Position numbers and translations under genes: made by a program
The notes under the pieces: generated by a model
The model's database searches: none
What the model was told of the DNA's origin: nothing
Seen by the model: the letters and a program-made list of their open reading frames with translations, nothing else
In this document: one piece after another, positions 1 through 11,037 of the stretch
Layout of the letters: each line of letters begins with the position of its first letter
Numbering within the stretch: the first letter of the stretch is position 1
Source: Calliphora vicina
Lineage: Eukaryota > Arthropoda > Insecta > Diptera > Calliphoridae
NCBI RefSeq assembly: GCF_958450345.1
Contig: NC_088780.1
Span: 98,592,226-98,656,225, forward strand
DNA length: 64,000 nt
Reading direction: 5' to 3'

Positions 1-1
1 C

Positions 2-660
2 AGACCCATCACCCTGTTGTCTAATATATCAAAGCAATTTGAAAAGATGCTCGTGAAGAAGTTGTAATCGCTGTTAATTGAAAATAAATGTATTCCGAAT
101 CATCAATTGGGATTTAGAAGAAAACACAGTACTATCGACACATAGACTTGTAAATATTGTAAGAAATTGAGTTGAAATTTACCCTCAAACACACATAAGC
201 TATTATATAGTAATTTAACTGGTCGAACATTTAAGCTTAAATAAGGAGACTTTTTAAGTCCTGGAACCCTTTTTATACTTGATATCTGATACTGCTATTC
301 TAAGCATACATGAAAACCCTCAAGAAGCGTTTCGTTCCTTACAAGATCACATATTTGAATTCGAAAACTGGTTAAAACAATAGAAAATATAAAATATGTA
401 AAGTCAACGAGCAAAAATGTACACATATAATATTTACATTGCATGCCCCCCTATTCATATCAAGAACCAAACAATAATTCAGCAATCGGATGTTAAATAC
501 CTTAGAATACATATCGATCGTCACCTTACATGGAAAAGTCATATATGTATATGCAAAGTTGACTCAAATAAAATTGAAATCAATTGAAATTAATTGGCTT
601 ATTTGCAAAACTCTAGCTTAGTTTAGATTGTAAACTTCTACTGGATCATAAAACCGATAT
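2..660 (+). pseudogene. Jockey-type non-LTR retrotransposon, reverse transcriptase relic
   Basis: The frame opening the window reads RPITLLSNISKQFEKML, then after one stop PNHQLGFRRKHSTID. This is the finger/palm block typical of jockey-clade reverse transcriptases. Around 495-545 another frame reads VKYLRIHIDRHLTWKSH, the conserved block after the YADD domain, and near 625-660 a shifted frame gives IIKPIW, the next conserved block. The segment with the catalytic YADD motif is missing, so there is an internal deletion plus frameshifts. The element enters from outside the window and stops where the inverted-repeat element at 662 begins. It copied RNA into DNA when intact and is dead here. The clade call rests on motif memory, not on an alignment. 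Confidence 0.85.
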
Positions 661-661
661 G

Positions 662-1624
662 GTGTTAAATCTGTCATTTCTAAATGGCTCATCCGATCGG
701 GATAAAATTTGACAGGGGGGTAGCCAAGGAGCATTCGAGTATAACCTATTAAAAACCTTCGACATGTTTCCTGTCCGATTTCAAAGATTTTTATATTTTT
801 GTAAAGCGCTCGGCTAGGTCTTTAAAAAGCTATATATATCTTATAATTTCTGAGTTATAGGCATTTAAGGACATATGACATATAAAATTTTATATTTTTC
901 TGTAAGGTATCTTTACGAAGAACATTTTGGTATAAAAAACAAATTTTTCGAGTATATCGCCCCTACGCCCTTCGGAATGTGACCTATTTTTTAATGAAAA
1001 TTTCACTTTTGGGCCACAAGTTCTAAAAAAATAGGATTGGAAATATTCGGATCAATTTGATCCAAATTTATTCAAGTCAATATCTCAATCAGATTCAAAA
1101 ATATGCCACTTTAAAACACCGTCCATCAAAAATATTGCACTTTTTCATACTAAAAAATTTGTATAAATTTTCTTAATATTTTATTCAACACAAGTCATTG
1201 GTTCTGACTCAGTCACATTAAGAAAATTTAGAAAACAATTTTAGTATGAAAAACTGTAATATTTTTTTTTATCGACGGTGTTTTAAAGTGGCATATTTTT
1301 TAATCTAATTGAGATATTGAAAATTTTAATTTTGATATGCCTATAACTCGGAAATTATAGGAGATATATAGCATACGCTAGCATGTTTTATCAAGACCTA
1401 GCCGAGCGATTTCGAAAAATATAATAAAACTTTGATATCGGAGGGAAACAAAAAAATTGCATGTGTTTAAATATTTTACATGTCGAAGGTACCCTATTGC
1501 CCATCTTAATTACATAAACTCGAATACCCCTTGGCTACGCTCATGTCAAATTTTATGCCGATCGGACCAGACGTTCAGAAACGCCAGATTTATTTCCAAA
1601 ACATTTTGATGCTGTCCCACTGTG
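662..1624. mobile_element. Family W inverted-repeat element, copy 1
   Basis: The left half (from 662) and the right half (reverse complement from 1624) are the same sequence. Both contain the block with TTTCTAAA, GGTCCGATCGG and AAAATTTGAC, and a central pair of arms (about 1070-1150 and 1240-1320) folds back. The right end is complete and starts CACAGTGGGACAG read inward; the left end lacks roughly the first 35 bases. Related copies lie at 48605-50414 and 62195-64000. No open frame of interest is seen. It is a non-autonomous DNA element of unassigned superfamily. Confidence 0.75.
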
Positions 1625-1860
1625 CATTTGAGGACACGGCCTCCAATGTTTAAAAATCCAAAGACACCAAAACAAGATCTAAACGCGCCCCTTGTTAAAA
1701 CTGATCAAGAAACATCTAAACAAAGCTTGAAATCCTCCGAAATCCACTGGCCCGCAACATATTAGATAACAGTGGCCATAATCGATTAAGAAGGAAGAAC
1801 AACAAAGATTTGTTTAAACTTTGGTTGAATGAAACTTTTACGGCTCCAAATTAAAACATA

Positions 1861-2446
1861 TCGAGGGCCTATATTCAAAATCCTCTATCTTAAAAAAAAT
1901 AACTTTTCAGGAGAGTCAAAAAATGTTTTTTTTTTCTCGTTTTACTTGTTTTACTTTAAAGCAACTACTGAATCTCATGTATGAAAATGATAAGATAGAG
2001 GATTTTGCATTTTAATAAAATTAAATTATTTTGATTTCATTTATGCCATCTGTCAGTTTTTAACATGATTTATTTAAGATAAAGGCTAATAATACAATAT
2101 TAAACAAAAAGTTCTAGAAAAAATTGTAAATTATCGTAAAATAATAGATAACACTTTAAAAGTAGACACTTTTTTAAGCAAACTCCAACTATAACCATTT
2201 ATTTTTATACCATGGACATTATATTTTCCAAAAACAAAAGGTCAAAATATTTTCATGGTAATTCAATTCATTCGCATTCGCTATTTGATAAATTGATGCA
2301 AAAATTATTAAGAACAAATGAATTGCAAGAAGAAATTATTCCAAAAAAATATTTGAAAATTATTTGAAAAGATAGAGAACATTTTACCATCAAAAAGTTA
2401 TTTTCGTGAAAATCAAAGATAGAGGATTTTGAATAAAAGCCCTCGA
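1861..2446. mobile_element. MITE with inverted ends and apparent TA target duplication
   Basis: Ends are inverted copies: TCGAGGGCCTATATTCAAAA at the left against a matching GAATAAAAGCCCTCGA at the right, both followed inward by the CCTCTATCTT block. A TA dinucleotide flanks each end (1859-1860 and 2447-2448), as in Tc1/mariner-like MITEs. A further inverted copy of the CCTCTATCTT block sits inside near 1993. The 586 bp hold no coding frame of note. Confidence 0.7.
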
Positions 2447-3436
2447 TATTGTTCATTAACTGTAAAAATCACCAAACCCTAAATTTATGTAATTTGGACA
2501 ATTTAAAGAGTTTTAGCGAATATTCGAATTGATATGCAATTTTCAATATTAAAGCATTATAATAAGAGGAATCCGAGAATCATACATAGTCCCATCTTGT
2601 GAATTATATTTTGAAAGAAAAGTTCTAAAGAAAAGTAAGAGCGCAAAAGTGCTGTAAACAAATGATAACAGCAGGTAAAACAACAAATGCCTGAAATAAC
2701 AATAAAATACAAATGAAAACAATATTTCAATGATTATGATTGAAAACCATAAACATGACGACTGACGACTGACTGCAACAAGAAAAAGTCAATTCCCAAA
2801 CAATTGCTGAAACACCAGAAGGACAAAATTAAAGGAATGGGGTGTTTTAAATAGAAAATAAACACCACAAAATACTCGTATCACTTAAAGATTAATGGAA
2901 ATTGGAAAATATTTGTATGAACAATACAAACAAAAACGTTCATTTTTTATTTGTTTCATTGTTAAACAATAAAAATTTAAATAACAACAGCGTGATGAAA
3001 AACCAATGGGGGGAATCAATACGTTTCATACATTTGAAAAAAAAATAACTATTGAAAAAGATTGAAAGTAAATTTCTTGACAACTGTACTCCTGAGGAGT
3101 AAGTGGAAATCTTAGTGGTCTGTCGAAGCGTAAAATATAGCATGTCATTATCACAAACGTAACAGTATTAGTTATGTTGGCATCTACTTAGTAGGGTGGT
3201 GCTTATTTGGAACTTTTTGGATTTCTGAAGATTTCCAAAGTCTAAAATTAAATCTTTATAATTTGAGTAAAATCGGATAACGTTTAGAGTTTTTACATTT
3301 TATTTGACGTTTTGACTCTAAGTAGCTATATTTTCAACAAAAAAGTAAGAAATGATTGGGTTTATGACTTAAAAATGTGGGATTTACAATAAATAACAAA
3401 GTTTTTTTTTGCTTCGAAAATTTCGAATTTTGTAGC
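2447..3436. other. No gene seen
   Basis: A+T-rich sequence with only short frames. A TAGGGTGG motif at 3192 resembles the ends of many insect DNA elements, and an inverted TAGGGTGG lies at 7937-7944, but the sequence inside the two motifs does not match well enough to call them a pair. Confidence 0.5.
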
Positions 3437-3636
3437 TTTACTTTATTTCTTTATTTTGTAAAAAGTGCTGCAGCGGCACTCCGATTGCTCACCAATGCTT
3501 ATGGTGAATGTGGTGCATTAGTTTCAATATGCAAGAGATGGTTTGTGCGCTTTCTAAGTGGTGATTTTGACGCGGAAGACAAATATCGCCCAGGCCAGCC
3601 AAAAAAGTTTGAAAACCGAGAATTGGTGGTATGAAG

Positions 3637-5066
3637 TAGACTTGCCAACCGTCCAGTTTTCCGTGTTCTATTTCGAAAACAATATAACTTTTTCATTAAT
3701 TACCACAAAAAATATTAAAAAAATCCAAAAAAAAGCAACGACAAGGATGCTTTATTTTCTGAAATATATGATTTTCTAAAAACTGAATATCACTATTTAA
3801 CAATATATTTAGTGCATTAACTTCTAGGAGTTCCAAAGTAAATGTTTTTTAACAGGATGCTTGTACCTTTAGTTGAAGCTGAGTTGTTGGTCCATTGAAA
3901 TGTACTGAGTTTGTTGAATTTATTACTTCAAATAATAATAAAAAAGCTGATAAAAGCGATTAAAAATATAAATTTTAAATTAAGAACTGAAATAATTAAA
4001 CTTTATTAAATACTGGCTTATTTATTTAATACTCTCTTCGTTACCCCAACGTAGTAAAATAAAAAAATGTGAAATATTTTATAAACTATTTTTTTAATGA
4101 GTTGAAACTAATTAGGTTAAATTATAAAAAATAAATTTTCAGACAAAGTTTGAAGAATCTCGCAATTTTAGTTATCCAGATACTCAAAATTGACTATATA
4201 CTTTGTATGGAAAGTTCCACACCCACTGTTCCGATCCAGACCATTTTCAGCTAAACTCCGTACAGTGATAAGCAATTGATTCATATAAAGTTTAGATACA
4301 TTACAATTATAGTACTCCAGATATTCGAAATTAACTATTTACTTTGTATGGGAGGTGCCACGCCCACAGCCTGGAAAGACAAACTATGTAAAATGATAAG
4401 AGAACTACTCGGACAAAGTTTAAGGAATCTCGCAATTATAATTCTGAAGATATTTATTTTCCTTTGTGTGTTAGATGACTTACCCCCTGTTCCGATTCTT
4501 TCCATTTTTGGTCAAACTTCATGTTGTGGTTCATATAAAGTTTGAATAATTTCACAATTATAGTACTCCAGATATTTGAAAATAACTACTTACTTTCAAA
4601 AAATCCAATCTCGGTCATTTTCAGCCAAACTCCGTATAGTGATAAGAATTTGATTCATACAAAGTTTAAATACATTACAATTATAGTACTCCAGATATTC
4701 GAAATCAACTATTTGCTTTGTATGAGAGGAGCCACGCCCACTAACACAATACAATTTTTACCCAACCTATGTAGACTTCCACAATTATAGTTCTCCAGAT
4801 ATTCGAAAATAACTATTTACTCTCTATTAAAGGTGCCACACCTCCTATTATGATCAGTCCCATTTTTGGTTAGACTTCATACACAGATAAGAAATTGTCT
4901 CGTATAAAGTTCGAAGACTTTCACAGTGATAGTTCTCCAGATTTTACACAATTAAAATGAATGTGTTATTGTTCATTTTAATAAATAAAATAGAATAATA
5001 ATTATAAACGAATTTGTTTCATTTAGTGGTGTCCCGTTTTGGAAATTTCAAAAGGTGGCAAATCTA
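3637..5066. mobile_element. hAT-like non-autonomous element with exact 8-bp target duplication
   Basis: The mariner sequence GTATGAAG is duplicated exactly on both sides (3629-3636 and 5067-5074). The ends are TAGACTTGCCAACC and, inverted, TAGATTTGCCACC. An 8-bp duplication fits hAT or P superfamilies. The interior (4140-4945) is a tandem array and there is no transposase frame. It jumped into the mariner after that element had inserted, so it is younger than it. Confidence 0.88.
4140..4945 (+). repeat. Tandem array, about seven diverged units of roughly 125 bp
   Basis: The block ACAATTATAGTACTCCAGAT followed by ATTCGAAA recurs near 4160, 4303, 4432, 4553, 4674, 4780 and 4922. Spacing runs from about 106 to 142 bp. 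Most units also carry TTTGTATGGGAGG followed by a CCACGCCCAC block. Related units, inverted, lie at 63115-63440. Such arrays are often carried inside DNA elements of flies. Confidence 0.85.
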
Positions 5067-5420
5067 GTATGAAGATTGTTGTAAAACTCAACAAAAGCTT
5101 TTAAAATCATTGGAAGCTACTCAAGCAGAAATTTCAAAATGTTTAAGATCAACAGGATTCATCAGGGAAATTGGCTACCATACCAATTGAAGACCTTGAA
5201 AAATGATTTTGAATGTGCAATATGAAGCCCAGCCAACCAGCCGAATCCATACCAAATACAGATTCTGAAATCTGACTATACCATCACAGGGAACCGAATA
5301 CAACTGATTCGTTTGAAGTGAGCATTTGTCGAAAAACGCCTAGAATATGTATCCAGACATGAAACCGTAATATTCCATCAACTCGTCATGCAATACCTGT
5401 TAAAAACTATTTAGAAATAA

Positions 5421-6174
5421 CCCAGTATGCAACATTTCGAGTCAGTTCTTTTTATCGAACTTATTTCGAATTAAAATCGAAAATATGAACTTATTATGAT
5501 GCTCTATCCAATCTACATTTTTTAGAATATCGTATTTTAATATTTTATAGAAATGGCGAATAATGTTCGAGTTTTTTGTTAATGTCAAATTTTATTTTTG
5601 CACAAATTGACAAATACATATATACATACATATTATTCTTTTGTCAATTTGTGAGAAAATAAAATTCTATTTCTTATTCTATCAATAACATATTCATAAA
5701 AATGTAGTTTAACACGAAAAATGGATCAAAGACATCTTAAAAGAAAAGCGCAGCCAATTATTGATGTTGTTTTTGACAATTCGAATCTCATAATCAGCAA
5801 ACATCAGAAATATGTGCAGAGTTTATTGCATTTGAAAATGAAAACACATCTAACGCAACATTATTGGATAATAATAAAGGTATTGAATATGCATTATTTC
5901 AAGAAGAAATTGCTCGATGGTATAAAGTATACGAAATTGTTCATATATTTAATCGAAATCGAATCAATTTAGAACATTTTTAATACCGAAAAAGGTATAG
6001 TATATCGATAAAAATTAGAATCAGAATAATAAATAATTTTCGACTCTTTATCGCTCTGCACTCTACTTAGGAAAACACGCACATTCTCGACATTATATCG
6101 AAGTCGATATCGATAAAATTTTACGAAAAAATGATTCATTTTCGACATAACTTCGAATCATTTTGCATACTGGG
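5421..6174. mobile_element. Element with CCCAGTATGCA ends nested in the mariner
   Basis: Ends are inverted: CCCAGTATGCA at 5421 and TGCATACTGGG at 6174. Sub-terminal sequence on both sides is rich in TTCGA/TCGAA. Mariner sequence resumes directly at AAGTGGTTG, but no clean target duplication is visible. A short frame from 5721 (MDQRHLKRKAQPII) continues after a one-base shift as ICAEFIAFENENTSN and EIARWYKVYEIVH to about 5975. This could be a scrap of the parent transposase; I do not recognise the family. Confidence 0.7.
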
Positions 6175-6221
6175 AAGTGGTTGTGAGGTTATTCCTCAAC
6201 CATATTTGTTTCGATCGATGC

Positions 6222-6432
6222 AGAACGCTCTCCCTTAGATACGCTTCACTTCAGAACAGAGTATTCGAAATTGGTTTGATTCGTTCTTGGCCTTGGAATC
6301 CATATGTCGCCGATTGATGGAAATGGAACGCTCTCCCTGGGATACGCTTCACTTCAGAATAGAGTATTCAAAATTTGTCTGATTCGTTTTTGGTCTTGGA
6401 ATCCATATGTTGCCAGGTAGATGGAAATGGAC
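6222..6432 (+). repeat. Local tandem duplication inside the mariner 3' end
   Basis: A block of about 105 bp beginning GAACGCTCTCCC and ending in GATGGAAATG occurs twice in a row. The other mariner copies in the window have it once, so the duplication arose in this copy. Confidence 0.75.
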
Positions 6433-6548
6433 ATAGCTAACAATGGCCAATACTTTGAATAAATTTGTAGTGTATAAATGTTTCAGAAAAAAAGCTAAAA
6501 ATTTGAAAAAATTCCGCATTTTTATATCATACACCCAATAAATAGGTA

Positions 6549-7281
6549 TGATACGAGAGCGGGTCAAAAATACAGTGACTTTTTGAATGAAACACAGGTT
6601 TTTGAATAAAAAAAGATCATTTTGTTTTCCAACATAGTCTCCTCTGAGCTCTATACACTTTTTCCAACGTTTCTTCAATTTTTTGTTATCTTTTGTGAAA
6701 AATAAGATTTGTCGAGGTCATTTCCATTGTTTTTAATGCTGTTTGGAATCTGGTGTGTTGTGGCAAAGTTGTCACACGATTGTGTCTGTGGTCGATTGTG
6801 CGGACACACAGCACCCATCGTTCTAAAAGCTTTTTCATACCCAACTGATCATTTAAAATTTAAACCACTGTGCCATGTGATATGCCTATGACTTCTACAA
6901 TCTCTAGCACTTTCGAACTCCGATCGGCCAACATCATAACGTGAATCAAGTGGGCGCCCAGAAAGTTCGGCATCTTCAGTGCTTGTACGACCACAACAAA
7001 AATCAGTAAACCACTTTTTTACCATTGAAATTGATGGTGCAGAATTTCCATGGTATTCGTCAAGCTTAGTTTTTATTTGAGTGATGATTTTCTCCGCAAA
7101 AATAATGCTTAATGAGCACAAGAAATTCTCTTTTTTCATTACCTCTTAAAGTTACGCGGAAATCTGCTATCAATGGCTGTCAAACACAAACTAAATTACG
7201 CAGCTTGTTCAAATTGACAATCAACTGGCAAATGCTTGTTGGCAGGAGCGGAGATGTCTTTATTGACCCACCATCGTATCA
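6549..7281 (-). mobile_element. Irritans-type mariner with large internal deletion
   Basis: Inverted ends read TGATACGAGAGCGGGTCAA on the left and TGATACGATGGTGGGTCAA (inverted) on the right. On the minus strand the N-terminal part of a transposase is at 7139-6849 and a C-terminal scrap RWKKCIELRGDYV at 6678-6600. The 733-bp length against about 1.3 kb for the group means the catalytic middle was lost. It sits directly against the end of the other mariner. Confidence 0.85.
6849..7139 (-). pseudogene. Mariner transposase, N-terminal fragment
   Basis: Ninety-six codons starting MKKENFLCSLS. Residues 33-64 contain SAPSISMVKKWFTDF and GRTSTEDAELSGRP, the two conserved blocks of the N-terminal DNA-binding region of irritans-type mariner transposases. 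Downstream the frame runs into unrelated reading and stops. None of the three catalytic acidic residues is present, so this can at most bind DNA. The start codon is probably the original one, because family members also begin about 25 residues before the first helix-turn-helix. Confidence 0.88.
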
Positions 7282-7413
7282 CAAAATCTGAATAAAATAG
7301 TTTTTAATTAAGCCTAGTAAGCGTAATTAAACGTATTTAGCTAAATTAAATACAAAATTTATTTTTAACTGGATTTAAATTTGTTTAATTTGTTCCTTGT
7401 TAAATATTGCTAC

Positions 7414-7602
7414 CATAGAGAACATAGAGCGGAAACTAGAAAAAAACTCAAACCAAAAAATTACTCAAAATAAACACACATACGAGCATTGCTTTTGTTT
7501 TCACATAGTTTTTATTACTAATACATTCTCACCACTTAGATTTTTGACAACTGAGTTAGGTATTTGACAGGAGAGTTTCCGCTCTATGTATATTTATCTA
7601 TG
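7414..7602. mobile_element. Family H MITE, copy 1, exact 8-bp target duplication
   Basis: Inverted ends CATAGAG...CGGAAACT and GTTTCCGCTCTATG...CTATG enclose 189 bp. ATTGCTAC is duplicated exactly at 7406-7413 and 7603-7610. The 8-bp duplication and CATAGA ends suggest a P or hAT relation. No coding capacity. Confidence 0.88.
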
Positions 7603-7610
7603 ATTGCTAC

Positions 7611-7843
7611 CATAGAGAAATATAAAACGAGTGTTGTACTTTGTTTTCACATAGTTTTTTTTACTGACACATTCTCACCACTTGGGTCTTTGACAATTGA
7701 GTTAGGTCTTTGACTGGAGATACAATTGCTGTACTTTGTTTTCACATAGTTTTATTTCCTGACACATTCTCATCAATTGGGTTTTTGACAATTGAGTTAG
7801 GTCTTTGACCGGAGAGTTTCCGATCTATGTGTATTTATCTATG
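7611..7843. mobile_element. Family H MITE, copy 2, sharing a target duplication with copy 1
   Basis: Starts immediately after the duplicated ATTGCTAC and ends before AATGCTAC (7844-7851), seven of eight matching. The interior block with TTTGTTTTCACATAGTTTT occurs twice, making this copy 233 bp. The arrangement is target, element, target, element, target. Confidence 0.85.
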
Positions 7844-7951
7844 AATGCTACTTTGACTCAAAACTTGAAATATTTGAGGAAAATCGGATCAAATAATTTG
7901 ATTTTTAGAAGACGTAGAATAATTCTAGAATCTGGGCCACCCTAATTTACA

Positions 7952-10134
7952 TAGGTACAGCGACAGGACAATAATAAAAGTGATTGATATACGAGCAAGT
8001 AAGAAAAAATAAATAAATAGTCCTTGTTACACAAATGCCACGCAACAAACAATAAATGTAAATGTAATAAAAGACGACGCATTATGTCTAAAACAACGTC
8101 CATTCTAATGGCACCAACCAACATCATCATTTTAAATACAAAATATTTAAATTTTTTAAACTTCAAATCTGTTTTTTTTTTGTTCATTCTTGTTTGTCTA
8201 TTGTGTGAGCGTATGTCTGCCTGCCTGTCATAAGATATTCAAATGATTCCTTTATACGTTTTTTTATTTTACAATTAGCTTTCCTGTTGCTAGTTTTGCT
8301 GGAATATGACGTATTTTTTTTTTTATTTGTAAATTTGATTTCCTGTGGTGTTGCCAAGGTATTGAAAATTGATAAAGTGTTGTTGGACAACAATGAGAGT
8401 GTGAGTTTTTTTATTTTTATTTTAAAATTTTGTTTCTAGTCTTATGAAAAAAAGGTGATTTAAGCTTCGCTGAATCTTTTGTATGAGTTTTTAATCTGTA
8501 GTAAAAGACCACCGTTGGAGTTTTTAGTTTCTGGGTATTAAAGAAAAAATCGGATACTCTCAACAATGAATGGCAATTACATTTTTAGAAATATCTTGAA
8601 TTTTAAGTAGACTCCAAGGAAACGGAAACTGTTAATGACATCCGTTAAGTATGTGCGTTTTAAAATTTAATTTTATTAAGAAATTTTCAAGAGATTCGAT
8701 TGCCTTTCGTTTAAATCTAATTTGAATGATTACATTTTAGAAATTAAAATTTAATAAATATTTGAGAACAAACAAAATTAATTAACATGCCTTTGAACAT
8801 AAGTTCGTTCTAACATTAAGAAGATAAATATAATAATAACCCCCAGATTATTGTCCACTCTTTGACCACTTAATAACAACAAATCATATTTATGTAGATG
8901 TTTATGGTTAATAAACCACTTCCCTGTTGCAGGATCTAAACTACTCCAACTCGTAAGCGAAAGCAAAAAAATCATATAAATATTATTTATGTTTATGAAC
9001 AATAAAACCTAAGTACTTTTTTCTATATAAAATTCTAAATGTATGTGAAATATTTTTATGACTATTTACAACATCACAATCACAATATTAACATGAATCG
9101 ATACCACCTAAACATACTACAGGACACTCATGCATACATAAAAATAAAGGACATAAAAACGGAAATTTTTGTCATAAATAATATTTTTCATATAAATAAT
9201 TGTTTTCCCTTTTTTTCATGTTTGTTACATAATATTTTGATTTTCCCTTTAGAAATCCCTTAGAAAATAAAGTGGTAAAATTGTTTTGCCAAAATAAGCA
9301 TAAGAATATGTTAAACTAATCACCGTAGGAAAGGATTTTTATGGCTTTTCATTTCCTTATATAATTGCCTTCCTCACATAGTACATACTTGGCAAATATT
9401 TCGAAAATATCTTCAGCAAAAGGGACACTTTCCTTTTGCTGTTTTTGAAAGTAACAGTTGAAATTATAACACAAACACCATTCAACAGGAAAAACCAAAA
9501 ACGGATATAAGGAACATTAACGTTAATGTATGAGGGCTGAAAAGAGGGATAACTATTTAAAAGTCAACAGAGACTTACATTTAAGGTGATAGATGACACT
9601 TGATAGAATAAAGATTTTTAGTTTTGCTGAAAAGTAATGTATTTATTTCCTTTTTCTAGGCAATAAAAGAAATACAATATAGTTATGAGTGTTTATGACG
9701 CCATTTACATATTTTGGTTTAGCTGACATGGTCATTTGTATAGGCTTTATGTTACTGGATTTGTTGCAGTTCTTATAACACACTAACTTTGAAAAATGTA
9801 ACATCCAGTCTAAAATTAGAACATTTCACTTCCAATAAGTCCCGGTCCACACTGAAACATTTGCTGCAAAACATTTTTAAATTCCCTTTTGAAACTGCAT
9901 TCGTGTCCACACATTGAAGTTTTTGCTTTTCAGTTTTTGACATTTCTGCACAAAACGAATACGAACGAATAAATGTGGATGACATACTCATCAAAAACTT
10001 CATGTACATGAAAAAGAGTACACTTTACATCCCTCTTTCCCCTTTCATCAACAAACTCTAATGTTTTGCAGCTAAATTTTCACAGCATTGATGGGGACTA
10101 AATACCACTTTAATTCATAATTTTAACACGGAGA
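7952..10134. other. No gene seen
   Basis: About 2.2 kb of A+T-rich sequence with short frames on both strands and no recognisable protein, RNA gene or clear repeat. Possible spacer or intron. A weak inverted pattern with GTCCACAC near 9843-9913 was not strong enough to call. Confidence 0.5.
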
Positions 10135-10351
10135 TATCACTAGACGGAATTACTAAAAATCATTTCCACGACAGCCGGTTCTACGTACCAGAATGACCTA
10201 ATAATCTTCGGCCACTTGACGAGTCAGATCCGCGATATCAGCAGGTTTGTTAAATGAGAACAAGCGAAACAAATGGTTGGATCATTTGAAGATTATGGTC
10301 TACAGATCGGTCGCTCTCCAACCCGACAAAGAAGGATGATAGGGTCGTGAT

Positions 10352-11037
10352 CAGCGTTGCCACTCATAAAATATTTTTCCTACCAAATTTCTGATTAAAA
10401 ACTACCAAAACCTACCAAATTTTAAATATTTGAGAAATGCTATTTGGATTCGTTTCAAAATTAATAGTTAAATTAAAATTATATAATTGCTGCAATAACA
10501 TTACCCAGAGGAAGAATATTATTTAATAACACTACAATCAACGTGTGTGGATCGTGTCATAATTGACCATAGCTCCCATATAGGGTCCACTTCTACAATA
10601 ACTTTAAAGAGCGTAAAACTCCTAAAAGCGTTGCTAAATTCAACACAAATACGTTTCATATCATAGAAATAAATGGTCATAGCTGCCATATAAGGCCCAG
10701 TTTTTTGAAACAGCAGAACAAAATATTATTAGAAAATAAAAGTATTGGGAGCCCTTTGGCATTTTTTGAACTTAACTCTACTAAATATGTACAAATTTAC
10801 CTGACTAAACTAAAAATTTAAGATAATTCTGTCTTGATATGTTATAAATCATTTTATTATTTTGGATTAACATAGTGTTTTTGTTATGACTTTTATTGTT
10901 TTGTTCTTAAAAATACTTATTCAAAAAACCTACCAAAATGCGACAAAAATCCGAACAAACCAACCAAACTACCAAAAGTCAATTTGTTAACATAAAACTA
11001 CCAATTTTGGTCCAATTGGACCAAAGCGGCAACGCTG
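10352..11037. mobile_element. hAT-like element with exact 8-bp target duplication
   Basis: GTCGTGAT is repeated exactly at 10344-10351 and 11038-11045. Ends are CAGCGTTGCCACT and, inverted, CAGCGTTGCCGCT. Short CTACCAAA motifs recur near both ends, as sub-terminal binding motifs do in hAT elements. At 686 bp it has no transposase. It inserted into an existing retrotransposon relic. Confidence 0.9.
10545..10715 (+). repeat. Diverged family A fragment inside the hAT-like element
   Basis: CATAATTGACCATAGCTCCC and a following TTCAACACAAATACGTTTCAT match the 3' half of the family A repeats at 11731 and 28981. The hAT-like element therefore contains sequence taken from, or invaded by, that family. 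Confidence 0.65.

Larger units (their letters stand above)
3437..6545 (+). mobile_element. Mariner (Mos1/mauritiana-like), copy 1, split by two insertions
   Basis: Transposase remains occur in three blocks. Block 1 (3437-3634) gives GECGALVSICKRWFVR and then FDAEDKYRPGQPKKFE, the N-terminal helix-turn-helix region of mariner transposases. Block 2 (about 5067-5420) matches the same family copy at 42450-42810 at DNA level (CTACTCAAGCAG, ACCATCACAGGGAACC). Block 3 (6175-6545) matches the 3' part and untranslated end of the copy at 43960-44285. Between blocks lie a 1430-bp element (3637-5066) and a second element (5421-6174). Many stops and indels are present, and the catalytic region is unreadable. 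Full elements of this group are about 1.3 kb, which fits the sum of the blocks. Confidence 0.85.

Noticed and set aside
4140..4945. Direct repeats as a CRISPR array
   Set aside because: Units are about 125 bp and diverged, with no short conserved repeat and unique spacers, and the sequence is of a fly.
3192..7944. TAGGGTGG motifs in inverted orientation as ends of one large element
   Set aside because: Beyond the first eight bases the two sides do not match convincingly. The motif is common in insect DNA.
9843..10110. Possible MITE with GTCCACAC ends
   Set aside because: The inverted similarity is short and patchy, and no target duplication could be found.
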